A program made the position numbers and the translations under genes. DNA of 21,261 nt from Candidatus Nomurabacteria bacterium RIFCSPLOWO2_01_FULL_36_10b. GTDB lineage: Bacteria > Patescibacteriota > Minisyncoccia > Phycocordibacterales > UBA1006. The notes under the pieces are model-generated. The model ran no database searches. It saw only the letters and a program-made list of their open reading frames with translations, and had not been told where the DNA came from. The first letter of the stretch is position 1. Every line of letters starts with the position of its first letter. The DNA is taken from assembly GCA_001785725.1 (NCBI GenBank), contig MFUQ01000019.1:1-21261 (forward strand). Direction: 5' to 3'. Below, piece by piece: positions 1-5,085 of the stretch.

Positions 1-784
1 CTTTAAGCAGACGCTCACGCAAAGCCATGGATTCAGGAGTGCCCACTCCTGCCAAGCCCCATGCGACGTTATTCTTATCCGCGCCTTCTTTAAGCAGACG
101 CTCACGCAAAGCCATGGATTCAGGAGTGCCCACTCCTGCCAAGCCCCATGCGACATTATTCTTATCCGCGCCTTCTTTAAGCAGACGTTCTAATTCATTA
201 GTTATTTTATTAACAACTTCTTTGCTTTCCCATTTTGTTAAAATAAACTTATTCAATTCTTGTCCGTCTTTGGTTTTTAAATAAGCTTCTAAGCTTTTAA
301 AAAGATAGGCGTAAAGTTTTTCTTTGATTGCTTGTTTGATTTTTTCTTCCAGTTGGTGTTTTAATAAATACTGATTGTCTTGTTTAAAAGATTGATACCA
401 ATTTTGAAACGGTGAATCAATAGTGTTTTGTTCATAACCATTTGGAAAAAATTTTTGTTCAAAACGATAGAGTTCGCGGAGAAAAAGTTTGTCAAATGTG
501 TCGGCTGTATTTTCAATCCAATCGTATTCTGGTGAGTTAAATTCGTCTTTACTGGCTTCTTCTTTGATTTTATTAAATTCTAAAAGAGAGAATTGACAAA
601 CTTCGCAATAATTTTCTTGATTGATTGTTTCGCAGTTCGGACAAACCCAGTTGCCATTCTTGTCTTTTCCAACATCATAAGACAGAACCTGTTTTTCGGT
701 GTTTTGTTGTTTTGGGGAAATGTCGAAAGTTTTGCTTTTAAGTTTCGGCATTTCGGATTTGAGAGATTTTTCAAACGGATTCAT
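1..784 (-). CDS. Zinc-ribbon protein with 29-residue tandem repeats, C-terminus beyond left edge
   Basis: This frame is open from ATG at 784-782 to the window edge (261 codons, no stop), so the gene is partial at its 3' end. Around residues 46-63 is a zinc knuckle, W-x-C48-x2-C51-x8-C60-x2-C63, with Asn four residues after C51, resembling RanBP2-type or zinc-ribbon fingers. Residues 70-200 are charged, aromatic-rich and probably helical. From residue 204 a 29-residue unit repeats exactly: residues 204-232 equal 233-261. The unit has a short helix-like part (NVAWGLAGV), then TPESMALRERLLKEGAD. The LLKEGAD-KN end recalls ankyrin second helices (LLLEAGADVN), but the unit is shorter than 33 residues and lacks TPLH, so it is an ankyrin-like helical repeat at best. 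No SD precedes the ATG. A good promoter lies about 190 nt upstream. Function unknown; a binding role is inference. Confidence 0.8.
   Translation of the reverse strand, partial: MNPFEKSLKSEMPKLKSKTFDISPKQQNTEKQVLSYDVGKDKNGNWVCPNCETINQENYCEVCQFSLLEFNKIKEEASKDEFNSPEYDWIENTADTFDKLFLRELYRFEQKFFPNGYEQNTIDSPFQNWYQSFKQDNQYLLKHQLEEKIKQAIKEKLYAYLFKSLEAYLKTKDGQELNKFILTKWESKEVVNKITNELERLLKEGADKNNVAWGLAGVGTPESMALRERLLKEGADKNNVAWGLAGVGTPESMALRERLLK
2..175 (-). repeat. Two tandem 87-bp coding repeats, one mismatch between them
   Basis: Positions 175-89 and 88-2 read on the minus strand are copies of one 87-bp unit (29 codons). They differ only at 68 (g) versus 155 (a), a synonymous Asn codon change. Before the first copy the gene already carries a related end (ERLLKEGADK), so the array probably grew by duplicating a pre-existing unit. 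By my hand count one unit is 48/87 G+C, higher than the AT-rich surroundings. The array touches the window edge, so the copy number is unknown. Confidence 0.95.
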
Positions 785-977
785 AGAAATAGTTTAACAT
801 CTTGCGAGACACTTAATCAAAAAAAAATAAAGACAGACGAACAAAGTTGATTCGCAGAATCTGGCTTTTCTGGCTTCTTAGAATTACTAGTATCAATTCA
901 TTGAAACTGAAGCGATTGCAAAAAGGAGAGCCACGGTTATATACTATTGGAAGCTCAGCCAATCGGCAACTGATATT

Positions 978-1006
978 ATTATACCACACTAGAAACTATT
1001 TTTCAA
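978..1006 (-). promoter_or_regulatory. Sigma70-type promoter toward the repeat-protein gene
   Basis: On the minus strand TTGAAA (1006-1001) is followed by a 17-nt spacer and TATAAT (983-978). This is the best -35/-10 pair in the region. It would start transcription near 971, giving the repeat-protein gene a leader of about 190 nt. Activity is inferred from consensus match only. Confidence 0.55.
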
Positions 1007-1045
1007 AATAAATGATATCGCACGGTGGGCAACGTTGAACATATC

Positions 1046-1073
1046 TTGCTGAATATAAAACATATGTTACAAT
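1046..1073 (+). promoter_or_regulatory. Putative promoter of tRNA-Asp
   Basis: TTGCTG (1046-1051), a 16-nt spacer, then TACAAT (1068-1073) preceded by TGT, giving an extended -10 form. The predicted start near 1080 lies about 40 nt before the mature tRNA 5' end, leaving a short precursor leader. Confidence 0.45.
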
Positions 1074-1119
1074 CGGAAAGTCCTTGTAATGTTAAATCAT
1101 CAAAAGATAACCCACTTTT

Positions 1120-1193
1120 GCGGACGTAGCTCAATTGGTTAGAGCACCCGCCTGTCACGCGGGAGGTTGCGGGTTCAAATCCCGTCGTTCGCG
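1120..1193 (+). tRNA. tRNA-Asp (anticodon GTC)
   Basis: The sequence folds as a full cloverleaf. The acceptor stem pairs GCGGACG (1120-1126) with CGTTCGC (1186-1192), with one G-T pair, and the discriminator is G73 (1193). The anticodon loop is CTGTCAC, giving GTC. The T arm is GCGGG-TTCAAAT-CCCGT. CCA is not encoded; the bases after G73 are CCC. The antisense strand gives a well-known false ORF (see rejected items). Confidence 0.97.
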
Positions 1194-1343
1194 CCCAATA
1201 CAACCAACTTACTATTACATTAATTATACACAGCACATATATACAAGTATTGATTAAATAAGCACTAATATGAGAGAATAATTGTGTGTCAATCGATGGC
1301 ACAACGTATTATATTATAAATACTATTTTGTATATATTTATCT

Positions 1344-1553
1344 ATGAAATTTGATATTGCGTCTGAATTTGGAATCCTTCTTTTGTCTAATGATGATGGA
1401 ACTGGAACAGATGAGGGCGGTAGCGAGTTAGACGAAAGATCTGATGAGAATTTAGATAAGGGCTCTGATGTAGTTGAAGATGACATACCGGCAGAAGAAG
1501 AATTGATTGAAGAGGAAGAAGATGAAGAGAAAGAGGAAGAGGATTTTTCTTAA
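1344..1553 (+). CDS. Small highly acidic protein (69 aa), unknown function
   Basis: The ORF starts at ATG 1344 and encodes 69 residues. The first 18 are mixed and hydrophobic (MKFDIASEFGILLLSNDD). The remainder is dominated by Asp and Glu, ending in an almost pure E/D/K stretch before FS. There are no Cys and no membrane segment. The stop codon (1551-1553) abuts a perfect palindromic terminator, the best argument that this is a real gene rather than chance. There is no SD before ATG; a loose promoter (TTGTGT 1282-1287, TATTAT 1307-1312, 19-nt spacer) lies upstream. The gene sits between tRNA-Asp and convergent tRNA-fMet. I do not recognise a family; a nucleic-acid-mimic or chaperone-like role would be speculation. 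Confidence 0.55.
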   Translation: MKFDIASEFGILLLSNDDGTGTDEGGSELDERSDENLDKGSDVVEDDIPAEEELIEEEEDEEKEEEDFS

Positions 1554-1589
1554 TACAAAAACTCCGCCATATGGCGGAGTTTTTGTATT
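1552..1589. terminator. Perfect palindromic bidirectional terminator
   Basis: A 19-nt arm (1552-1570) is followed directly by its exact reverse complement (1571-1589). The GC core CTCCGCC/GGCGGAG is flanked by A-rich and T-rich arms, so either strand gives a stem followed by a T-rich tail. It overlaps the stop of the acidic ORF on the plus strand and lies 3 nt past the end of tRNA-fMet on the minus strand, so it can end transcription of both. Confidence 0.85.
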
Positions 1590-1592
1590 ATG

Positions 1593-1663
1593 TTGCGGAG
1601 CCTCGATTCGAACGAGGGCCTTCGGGTTATGAGCCCGACGAGCTACCGTTACTCAACCCCGCG
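1593..1663 (-). tRNA. Initiator tRNA-fMet (anticodon CAT)
   Basis: The gene has anticodon CAT in the loop CTCATAA and both initiator hallmarks: three consecutive G-C pairs in the anticodon stem (TCGGG/CCCGA) and a C1-A72 mismatch at the acceptor end (acceptor starts CGCGGGG; 3' side CTCCGC then A72, A73). The D-arm to anticodon part closely matches E. coli initiator tRNA. The mature length is 71 nt because of a shorter D loop and variable region. CCA is not encoded. Confidence 0.96.
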
Positions 1664-1684
1664 ACTATATGAACGTATATTTAT

Positions 1685-1713
1685 TTTATACGTATAATGG
1701 AACTATACATCAA
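1685..1713 (-). promoter_or_regulatory. Putative promoter of tRNA-fMet
   Basis: On the minus strand TTGATG (1713-1708), a 17-nt spacer and TATAAA (1690-1685) lie upstream of the tRNA. Predicted initiation near 1678 is about 15 nt before the mature 5' end. A second overlapping candidate is TTGTCT with TATAGT, also at 17-nt spacing. Confidence 0.5.
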
Positions 1714-1753
1714 ATATACAGAAAAGACAATAAAGAGAGCGGTTCTTCCTTCA

Positions 1754-1786
1754 CCCCCCTCCTTCGGAGGGGGGCTAGGGGGGAGG
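1754..1786. repeat. GC-rich C/G-run hairpin between the HEPN-like gene and tRNA-fMet
   Basis: CCCCCCTCC (1754-1762) pairs perfectly with GGAGGGGGG (1766-1774) around a TTC loop. A second G-run (1780-1786) could compete for the same C arm. The block stands out against the AT-rich surroundings and lies just past the stop of the gene ending at 1788. It has no clean T tract, so a simple terminator is not a perfect fit; a dispersed intergenic palindrome is possible. Confidence 0.6.
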
Positions 1787-1787
1787 C

Positions 1788-2405
1788 CTATATATAATGC
1801 GTATCACGAAAAACCGCTTGAAAAAGCTTAAATACATGCCACGCTTCGCCTGGCTGAAGTGGATAATCAATACCTTGGTGAGCAATACGATTACGAATCT
1901 TATGAGCTTCCCAAGCTAATTGAAGCGCTGGGAATGTGGCTGGTGGTATACTCTTTAACCTTTCACCCAGATTTTCACCTTTATAACCCAATGATGTTAT
2001 CAAATCATCAAGCATTGTATCTGCTTCTATGATAGCAACACGCCAGTCATTAGGATTAGAAGATTGGAAAAGAGCTTCTACATTCTGCCATCGTTTATTT
2101 GTCTGTGCCGTTGGAGACGGACGTATAAAATATTCTTTATATTTTTTAGCGTCAGCATGCTTTAATTCTCGCATACGTATTAAAACATAAATAATCCCAG
2201 CGCATAGTATCAAAACAATTATAATTAATATGAATTTGAATAACGATGTGTGAAAGATATTAAATGATGTTGTAAGAGTTGGTGATGTTGGGTCAACAGT
2301 ATTAGAAACTTTTTGCGATATAGAATCAATACCATATTGAATCCATAAAATTATATCTTCAAATATTGAATGCGTTAGAATTTTTGTAGGTGTAAATGGG
2401 TCCAT
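1788..2405 (-). CDS. Single-TM protein with HEPN-like C-terminal domain
   Basis: 205 residues starting at ATG 2405-2403, only 5 nt after the gatA stop, so it is probably co-transcribed with gatC-gatA. The N-terminus (1-53) has no predicted signal, then one strong membrane segment (about 55-77) precedes a basic patch and a soluble domain. That domain (about 118-205) reads as an all-helical bundle: a DWR start, EADTMLDDLI, a YKGENLGERL stretch, then AHKIRNRIAHQG. R171-N-x3-H176 fits the R-x4-H motif of HEPN domains, with Asn after Arg as is common there. HEPN proteins are often RNases, toxins or binding modules. Here membrane anchoring and a housekeeping operon argue against a simple toxin. No antitoxin partner is adjacent. 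The HEPN call is by motif only. Confidence 0.75.
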   Translation of the reverse strand: MDPFTPTKILTHSIFEDIILWIQYGIDSISQKVSNTVDPTSPTLTTSFNIFHTSLFKFILIIIVLILCAGIIYVLIRMRELKHADAKKYKEYFIRPSPTAQTNKRWQNVEALFQSSNPNDWRVAIIEADTMLDDLITSLGYKGENLGERLKSIPPATFPALQLAWEAHKIRNRIAHQGIDYPLQPGEAWHVFKLFQAVFRDTHYI

Positions 2406-2410
2406 AAAAA

Positions 2411-3838
2411 CTATTTATTATCCTCAAGAACTTTACCAAGAACAAAAAGTGCATCTTCATTAAAATGCGATGCTATAATTTGCATTCCGAGAGGCATTCC
2501 ATCTTTTGTTTTTCCAAAAGACACTGATATTGCAGGTATGCCAGCAATATTCGCTGGTACAGTAAAAAGATCAGATATATACATTGCAACTGGATCTGAT
2601 TTTTCTCCAAAACGAAATGCTCCTCCGGAAGTTGTTGGAGTTATTATTACATCAACTTTTTTGAACGCATTGATAAACTCTTCACGAATAAGCGACCTAA
2701 GACGTGTTGCTTGACCATAATATGAATCACGATACCCAGCTGATAAAACATATGTGCCAAGAATTATACGACGTCTTACTTCTTTGCCAAATCCTTCTCC
2801 GCGAGTTTTTATGTATGTTTCTAATAAATCTTCCCCTTTCTCTCTTATGCCATAACGAACACCGTCGAAACGAGCGAGATTAGATGATGCTTCTGCTGGC
2901 AAGATAATATAATAGACCGGCAATGATAATGCTATATGCGGAATTTCAATATCAACAATTTCATATCCTGCATCAATAAAAATACTCACTGCCCTATCAA
3001 ATGATGCTTTCATATCGCTACTTATACCTGGGTCATTTACGAATTCTCTTGGAATACCTATTTTCTTTGGTTTATGAAAAGCGCGCGATTGCATATTACG
3101 TTTTTCTAGTGGAACAGATGTTGAATCCATATAATCATATGCGTTGATTATGTTATATATTATTTGTGCATCTTCAGTCGTTTTTGTTAGTGGGCCAATA
3201 CAATCAAGACTGCTACCAAGCGATATTAACCCAGAACGCGAGACAGCTCCATATGTTGGGCATAGACCAACAATACCGCAGAAGCTTGCTGGCTGACGAA
3301 TAGACCCGGCTGTATCAGACGCAAGTGCAAATACACAGCTATCCATAGCCACTGCGGCGGCAGGACCTCCTGATGAACCACCCGGTACACATGAAGCATC
3401 AAGAGGATTCTTGGTGGGGCCATAAGCAGAATATTCTGTTGAAGAACCCATAGCAAATTCGTCCATATTTGTACGACCAATTGGAATTGCTCCTTCTTCT
3501 TTTAAACACTCAATAACATGAGAATCATATGATGCGACATATCCTTCTAAAATTTTTGACGCTGATGTGACTTGATGGTCTTTATAAAGAATATTATCTT
3601 TTAATGCGTATGGAATGCCAGTTAATGTTTTTTGTTCTCCTTTATCAATCATTTTTTGAGCGCGGTCAATCTCCGCATCTGTATTAGTAAAAATTTCTAT
3701 ATATGCGTTAATTTCATGATTCTTTTCAGAAATAACACGACGATAATGGTCAACTAATGTGCGAACAGTTATCTGTTTATTATCAAGAAGATTTCGAGCT
3801 TGTAATATTGTTAGATTTTCTAAATTCATAATTATCAT
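2411..3838 (-). CDS. gatA: Glutamyl-/aspartyl-tRNA amidotransferase subunit A
   Basis: 475 residues of the amidase-signature family. GatA releases ammonia from glutamine and passes it to GatB to convert Glu-tRNA(Gln) or Asp-tRNA(Asn). The catalytic Ser-cisSer-Lys set is visible: K80 in ALKDNI, S155 in PGGSSGGPAAAVA, and nucleophile S179 in DTAGSIRQPA (the family usually has DTGGS). The numbering nearly matches well-studied GatA proteins. The start at 3838 is supported by GAGGGA (3849-3844) 5 nt upstream; M4 (3829) is an alternative. The gene follows gatC with a 38-nt gap that holds a hairpin covering this SD. gatB is not in the window and must lie elsewhere. The stop lies 5 nt before the HEPN-like gene. 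Confidence 0.97.
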   Translation of the reverse strand: MIIMNLENLTILQARNLLDNKQITVRTLVDHYRRVISEKNHEINAYIEIFTNTDAEIDRAQKMIDKGEQKTLTGIPYALKDNILYKDHQVTSASKILEGYVASYDSHVIECLKEEGAIPIGRTNMDEFAMGSSTEYSAYGPTKNPLDASCVPGGSSGGPAAAVAMDSCVFALASDTAGSIRQPASFCGIVGLCPTYGAVSRSGLISLGSSLDCIGPLTKTTEDAQIIYNIINAYDYMDSTSVPLEKRNMQSRAFHKPKKIGIPREFVNDPGISSDMKASFDRAVSIFIDAGYEIVDIEIPHIALSLPVYYIILPAEASSNLARFDGVRYGIREKGEDLLETYIKTRGEGFGKEVRRRIILGTYVLSAGYRDSYYGQATRLRSLIREEFINAFKKVDVIITPTTSGGAFRFGEKSDPVAMYISDLFTVPANIAGIPAISVSFGKTKDGMPLGMQIIASHFNEDALFVLGKVLEDNK

Positions 3839-3842
3839 TATA

Positions 3843-3865
3843 TTCCCTCGTCTTTGGCGAGGGAA
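3843..3865 (-). promoter_or_regulatory. Hairpin sequestering the gatA ribosome-binding site
   Basis: On the minus strand TTCCCTCG (3865-3858) pairs perfectly with CGAGGGAA (3850-3843) across a 7-nt loop. The 3' arm contains GAGGGA, the only good SD for gatA, 5 nt before its ATG. The 5' arm begins 11 nt after the gatC stop codon, so a ribosome finishing gatC would cover part of it. This arrangement fits translational coupling of gatA to gatC; the coupling itself is inference. Confidence 0.6.
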
Positions 3866-3876
3866 CGTGTTTTCGT

Positions 3877-4200
3877 TTATTCACCAACACCAAGAACACG
3901 CTGAACACGCGCATATCCATCACTTTTGTCAGGAAGCGCATTCATGATAACATCAGTATATTTCTTAAATGGGTAAGCGTCTGTGTCATCGCGAGTGACA
4001 TTTTTAGTTAATATGTTCTCGTCTTGCGATATATGTTTTGAGATATTCATATCACCTTCTGCGGGCATAGTAACTGATTTGACCTGTTCAACATATTCCA
4101 ATATCTTTTCTAGATCACTTGTTAGTTCATCACGTTCTGCATCAGATATGCCGATACGAGCCAAAACACATAAATTGTCCACATCTTGACGAGTAATCAT
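3877..4200 (-). CDS. gatC: Glutamyl-/aspartyl-tRNA amidotransferase subunit C
   Basis: 107 residues, close to the usual GatC length of about 95-105. The family pattern is clear: an N-terminal helix (TRQDVDNLCVLARIGISDAE), then DLEKILEYVEQVKSV, then a proline/aspartate-rich linker and C-terminal DVIMNALPDKSDGYARVQRVLG, matching the usual NAP-x-x-x-G-x-F-x-VP-x-V end. GatC wraps between GatA and GatB and stabilises GatA. The ATG at 4200 lies 7 nt below a -10 box, so the mRNA may be leaderless. It is the first gene of gatC-gatA-HEPN-like. Confidence 0.93.
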   Translation of the reverse strand: MITRQDVDNLCVLARIGISDAERDELTSDLEKILEYVEQVKSVTMPAEGDMNISKHISQDENILTKNVTRDDTDAYPFKKYTDVIMNALPDKSDGYARVQRVLGVGE

Positions 4201-4207
4201 ATCCGCT

Positions 4208-4237
4208 AGTATACACGTATTCGCTATGGTAATTCAA
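4208..4237 (-). promoter_or_regulatory. gatC promoter with -10 next to the start codon
   Basis: TTGAAT (4237-4232), 18-nt spacer, TATACT (4213-4208), then 7 nt to the gatC ATG (4200). A start about 7 nt past the -10 would place the mRNA 5' end at or beside the A of ATG. The -35 lies inside the 20-bp direct repeat at 4231-4250. Confidence 0.55.
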
Positions 4238-4270
4238 GTAGCTCAATTGAAATACAAGTATTTCAATTGA
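4231..4270. repeat. Tandem 20-bp direct repeat with embedded 12-bp inverted repeat
   Basis: 4231-4250 and 4251-4270 are direct copies matching at 17 of 20 positions. Across them, TCAATTGAAATA (4243-4254) and TATTTCAATTGA (4259-4270) form a perfect inverted repeat with a 4-nt spacer. The block overlaps the gatC -35 in the divergent gatC/lipoprotein spacer, so it could be an operator; no cognate regulator is seen. Confidence 0.6.
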
Positions 4271-4342
4271 TTATTGAGTTTGATTAGCAAAAACTAGCAT
4301 TATATAGAGAGATGTGGTAATATAATAAAAAAATTAAAAATC

Positions 4343-5038
4343 ATGAAAAAAAATATTTTCTTTTTCTTAGCTCTTGTTTTTGTATGTTGTTGCAACAAAA
4401 ATAGTGAGACAGACGATGGTCTTTCTGGGTGGTATGAAAATGTAAAAAAAGTTCTTGGGGAAGATTTTATTACTCCAGAAGAGATCAGTGCTACTTGTAG
4501 AATACAATATTCGCCGCAACAATTAATTTATTTCATGGATCACCCGCCTGATTATGACAATATAATCTGGTGCAAGAACAATGGTTTCATGTTAGTGGCT
4601 GGCCCGCCAAATGACATGAATTTACTGCAGATTCGTCATTCTATGGAAAAAACATTATTCTGTAACCAGTACTGGTACACAGGAGAATGGTTTGGGAAAA
4701 ATGACTGGGTAAAACCATCCTGGTTAATGGTTAGAAAGAGAGAAGTGCCACATTCAAAACACAAAAATTGGATGGAGCAAAAAACACTCGTCCGACAACC
4801 AGAGTATATCCCGAATGTCGCAGAGTTGGCATGGGCAGTGATAATGTATAAAAAGGTAAGAGGGGTCTACCTTTTGCCAAATTATATGTTGCGTACATCA
4901 TCTGTTTCTGATGATGGCCATCATGTTGAGGTGGGGAAATTTGATGAGGGCGGACTGTTACTTACCCATTTTAGTCTTGATTACAACAATCGTAACAAAC
5001 TAATGGGAATTGCCTCAGCACGCCCACCAAAAAACTGA
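4343..5038 (+). CDS. Putative secreted lipoprotein, unknown function
   Basis: 231 residues starting at ATG 4343. The N-terminus is a typical signal: MKKN, then a hydrophobic core (IFFFLALVFV), then C15-C16-C17. The lipobox is atypical, with Cys at -1, but lipid attachment at C16 or C17 is plausible. The mature part is rich in Trp and aromatics, with a WMVRKREVP-like middle and a C-terminal segment of the form VYLLPNYMLRTSSVSDDG..VEVGKFDEGGL. This pattern looks familiar from unannotated parcubacterial extracytoplasmic proteins, but I cannot name a family. The gene is monocistronic, divergent from gatC, preceded by an A-rich leader with TATAAT at 4321-4326, and followed by a terminator. No SD is evident. 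Confidence 0.8.
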   Translation: MKKNIFFFLALVFVCCCNKNSETDDGLSGWYENVKKVLGEDFITPEEISATCRIQYSPQQLIYFMDHPPDYDNIIWCKNNGFMLVAGPPNDMNLLQIRHSMEKTLFCNQYWYTGEWFGKNDWVKPSWLMVRKREVPHSKHKNWMEQKTLVRQPEYIPNVAELAWAVIMYKKVRGVYLLPNYMLRTSSVSDDGHHVEVGKFDEGGLLLTHFSLDYNNRNKLMGIASARPPKN

Positions 5039-5046
5039 ATGAAGTG

Positions 5047-5082
5047 GCCCCCTTAAAAATTGATTTATGGGGGCTTTCTTTA
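5047..5082. terminator. Shared terminator between lipoprotein gene and ligA
   Basis: GCCCCC (5047-5052) pairs with GGGGGC (5069-5074) around a 16-nt AT-rich loop, followed by TTTCTTTATT on the plus strand. It starts 8 nt after the lipoprotein stop and lies just beyond the convergent ligA stop (5086). It fits the plus strand best; for ligA it would work less well because the T tract is poorer. Confidence 0.65.
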
Positions 5083-5085
5083 TTA

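Larger units (their letters stand above)
785..1119. other. Gene-free intergenic region between the repeat protein and tRNA-Asp
   Basis: I see no convincing gene in these 335 bases. The stretch holds one minus-strand promoter (978-1006) facing the repeat-protein gene and one plus-strand promoter-like pair (1046-1073) facing tRNA-Asp. From 785 to about 970 the minus strand would be a roughly 190-nt leader for the repeat-protein gene. It contains a weak 5-bp hairpin (949-953 with 962-966) and a run of nine A on the plus strand near 820. I recognise no riboswitch or small RNA. Confidence 0.6.

Noticed and set aside
2..175. CRISPR or satellite array
   Set aside because: The units are contiguous with no spacers and keep a 29-codon reading frame, so this is a protein-coding tandem repeat.
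27..284. Plus-strand ORF of repeated MDSGVPTPAKPHAT units
   Set aside because: It is a shadow of the minus-strand repeat protein; the minus frame is open for 261 codons and has a zinc finger and a coherent start.
580..774. Minus-strand 64-aa ORF
   Set aside because: It lies in another frame inside the zinc-ribbon protein coding region and has no support of its own.
1003..1302. Minus-strand 99-aa ORF with WARTTGFEPATSRVTGGC-like sequence
   Set aside because: It is the antisense of tRNA-Asp. This phrase is a well-known false protein produced by reading the complement of that tRNA.
1289..1486. Minus-strand Ser-rich 65-aa ORF
   Set aside because: It is antisense to the acidic ORF; the Ser/Pro richness simply mirrors GAA/GAT codons. 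The plus-strand ORF has the terminator right after it.
1593..1663. Elongator tRNA-Met or tRNA-Ile2(CAT)
   Set aside because: C1-A72 mismatch and three G-C pairs in the anticodon stem are initiator features.
1788..2405. Toxin-antitoxin (HEPN/MNT) module
   Set aside because: No nucleotidyltransferase partner is next to it, and the protein is membrane-anchored in a housekeeping operon.
4243..4270. Rho-independent terminator for gatC or the lipoprotein
   Set aside because: The stem is AT-rich, has no T tract, and lies upstream of both divergent genes, so an operator-like role fits better.
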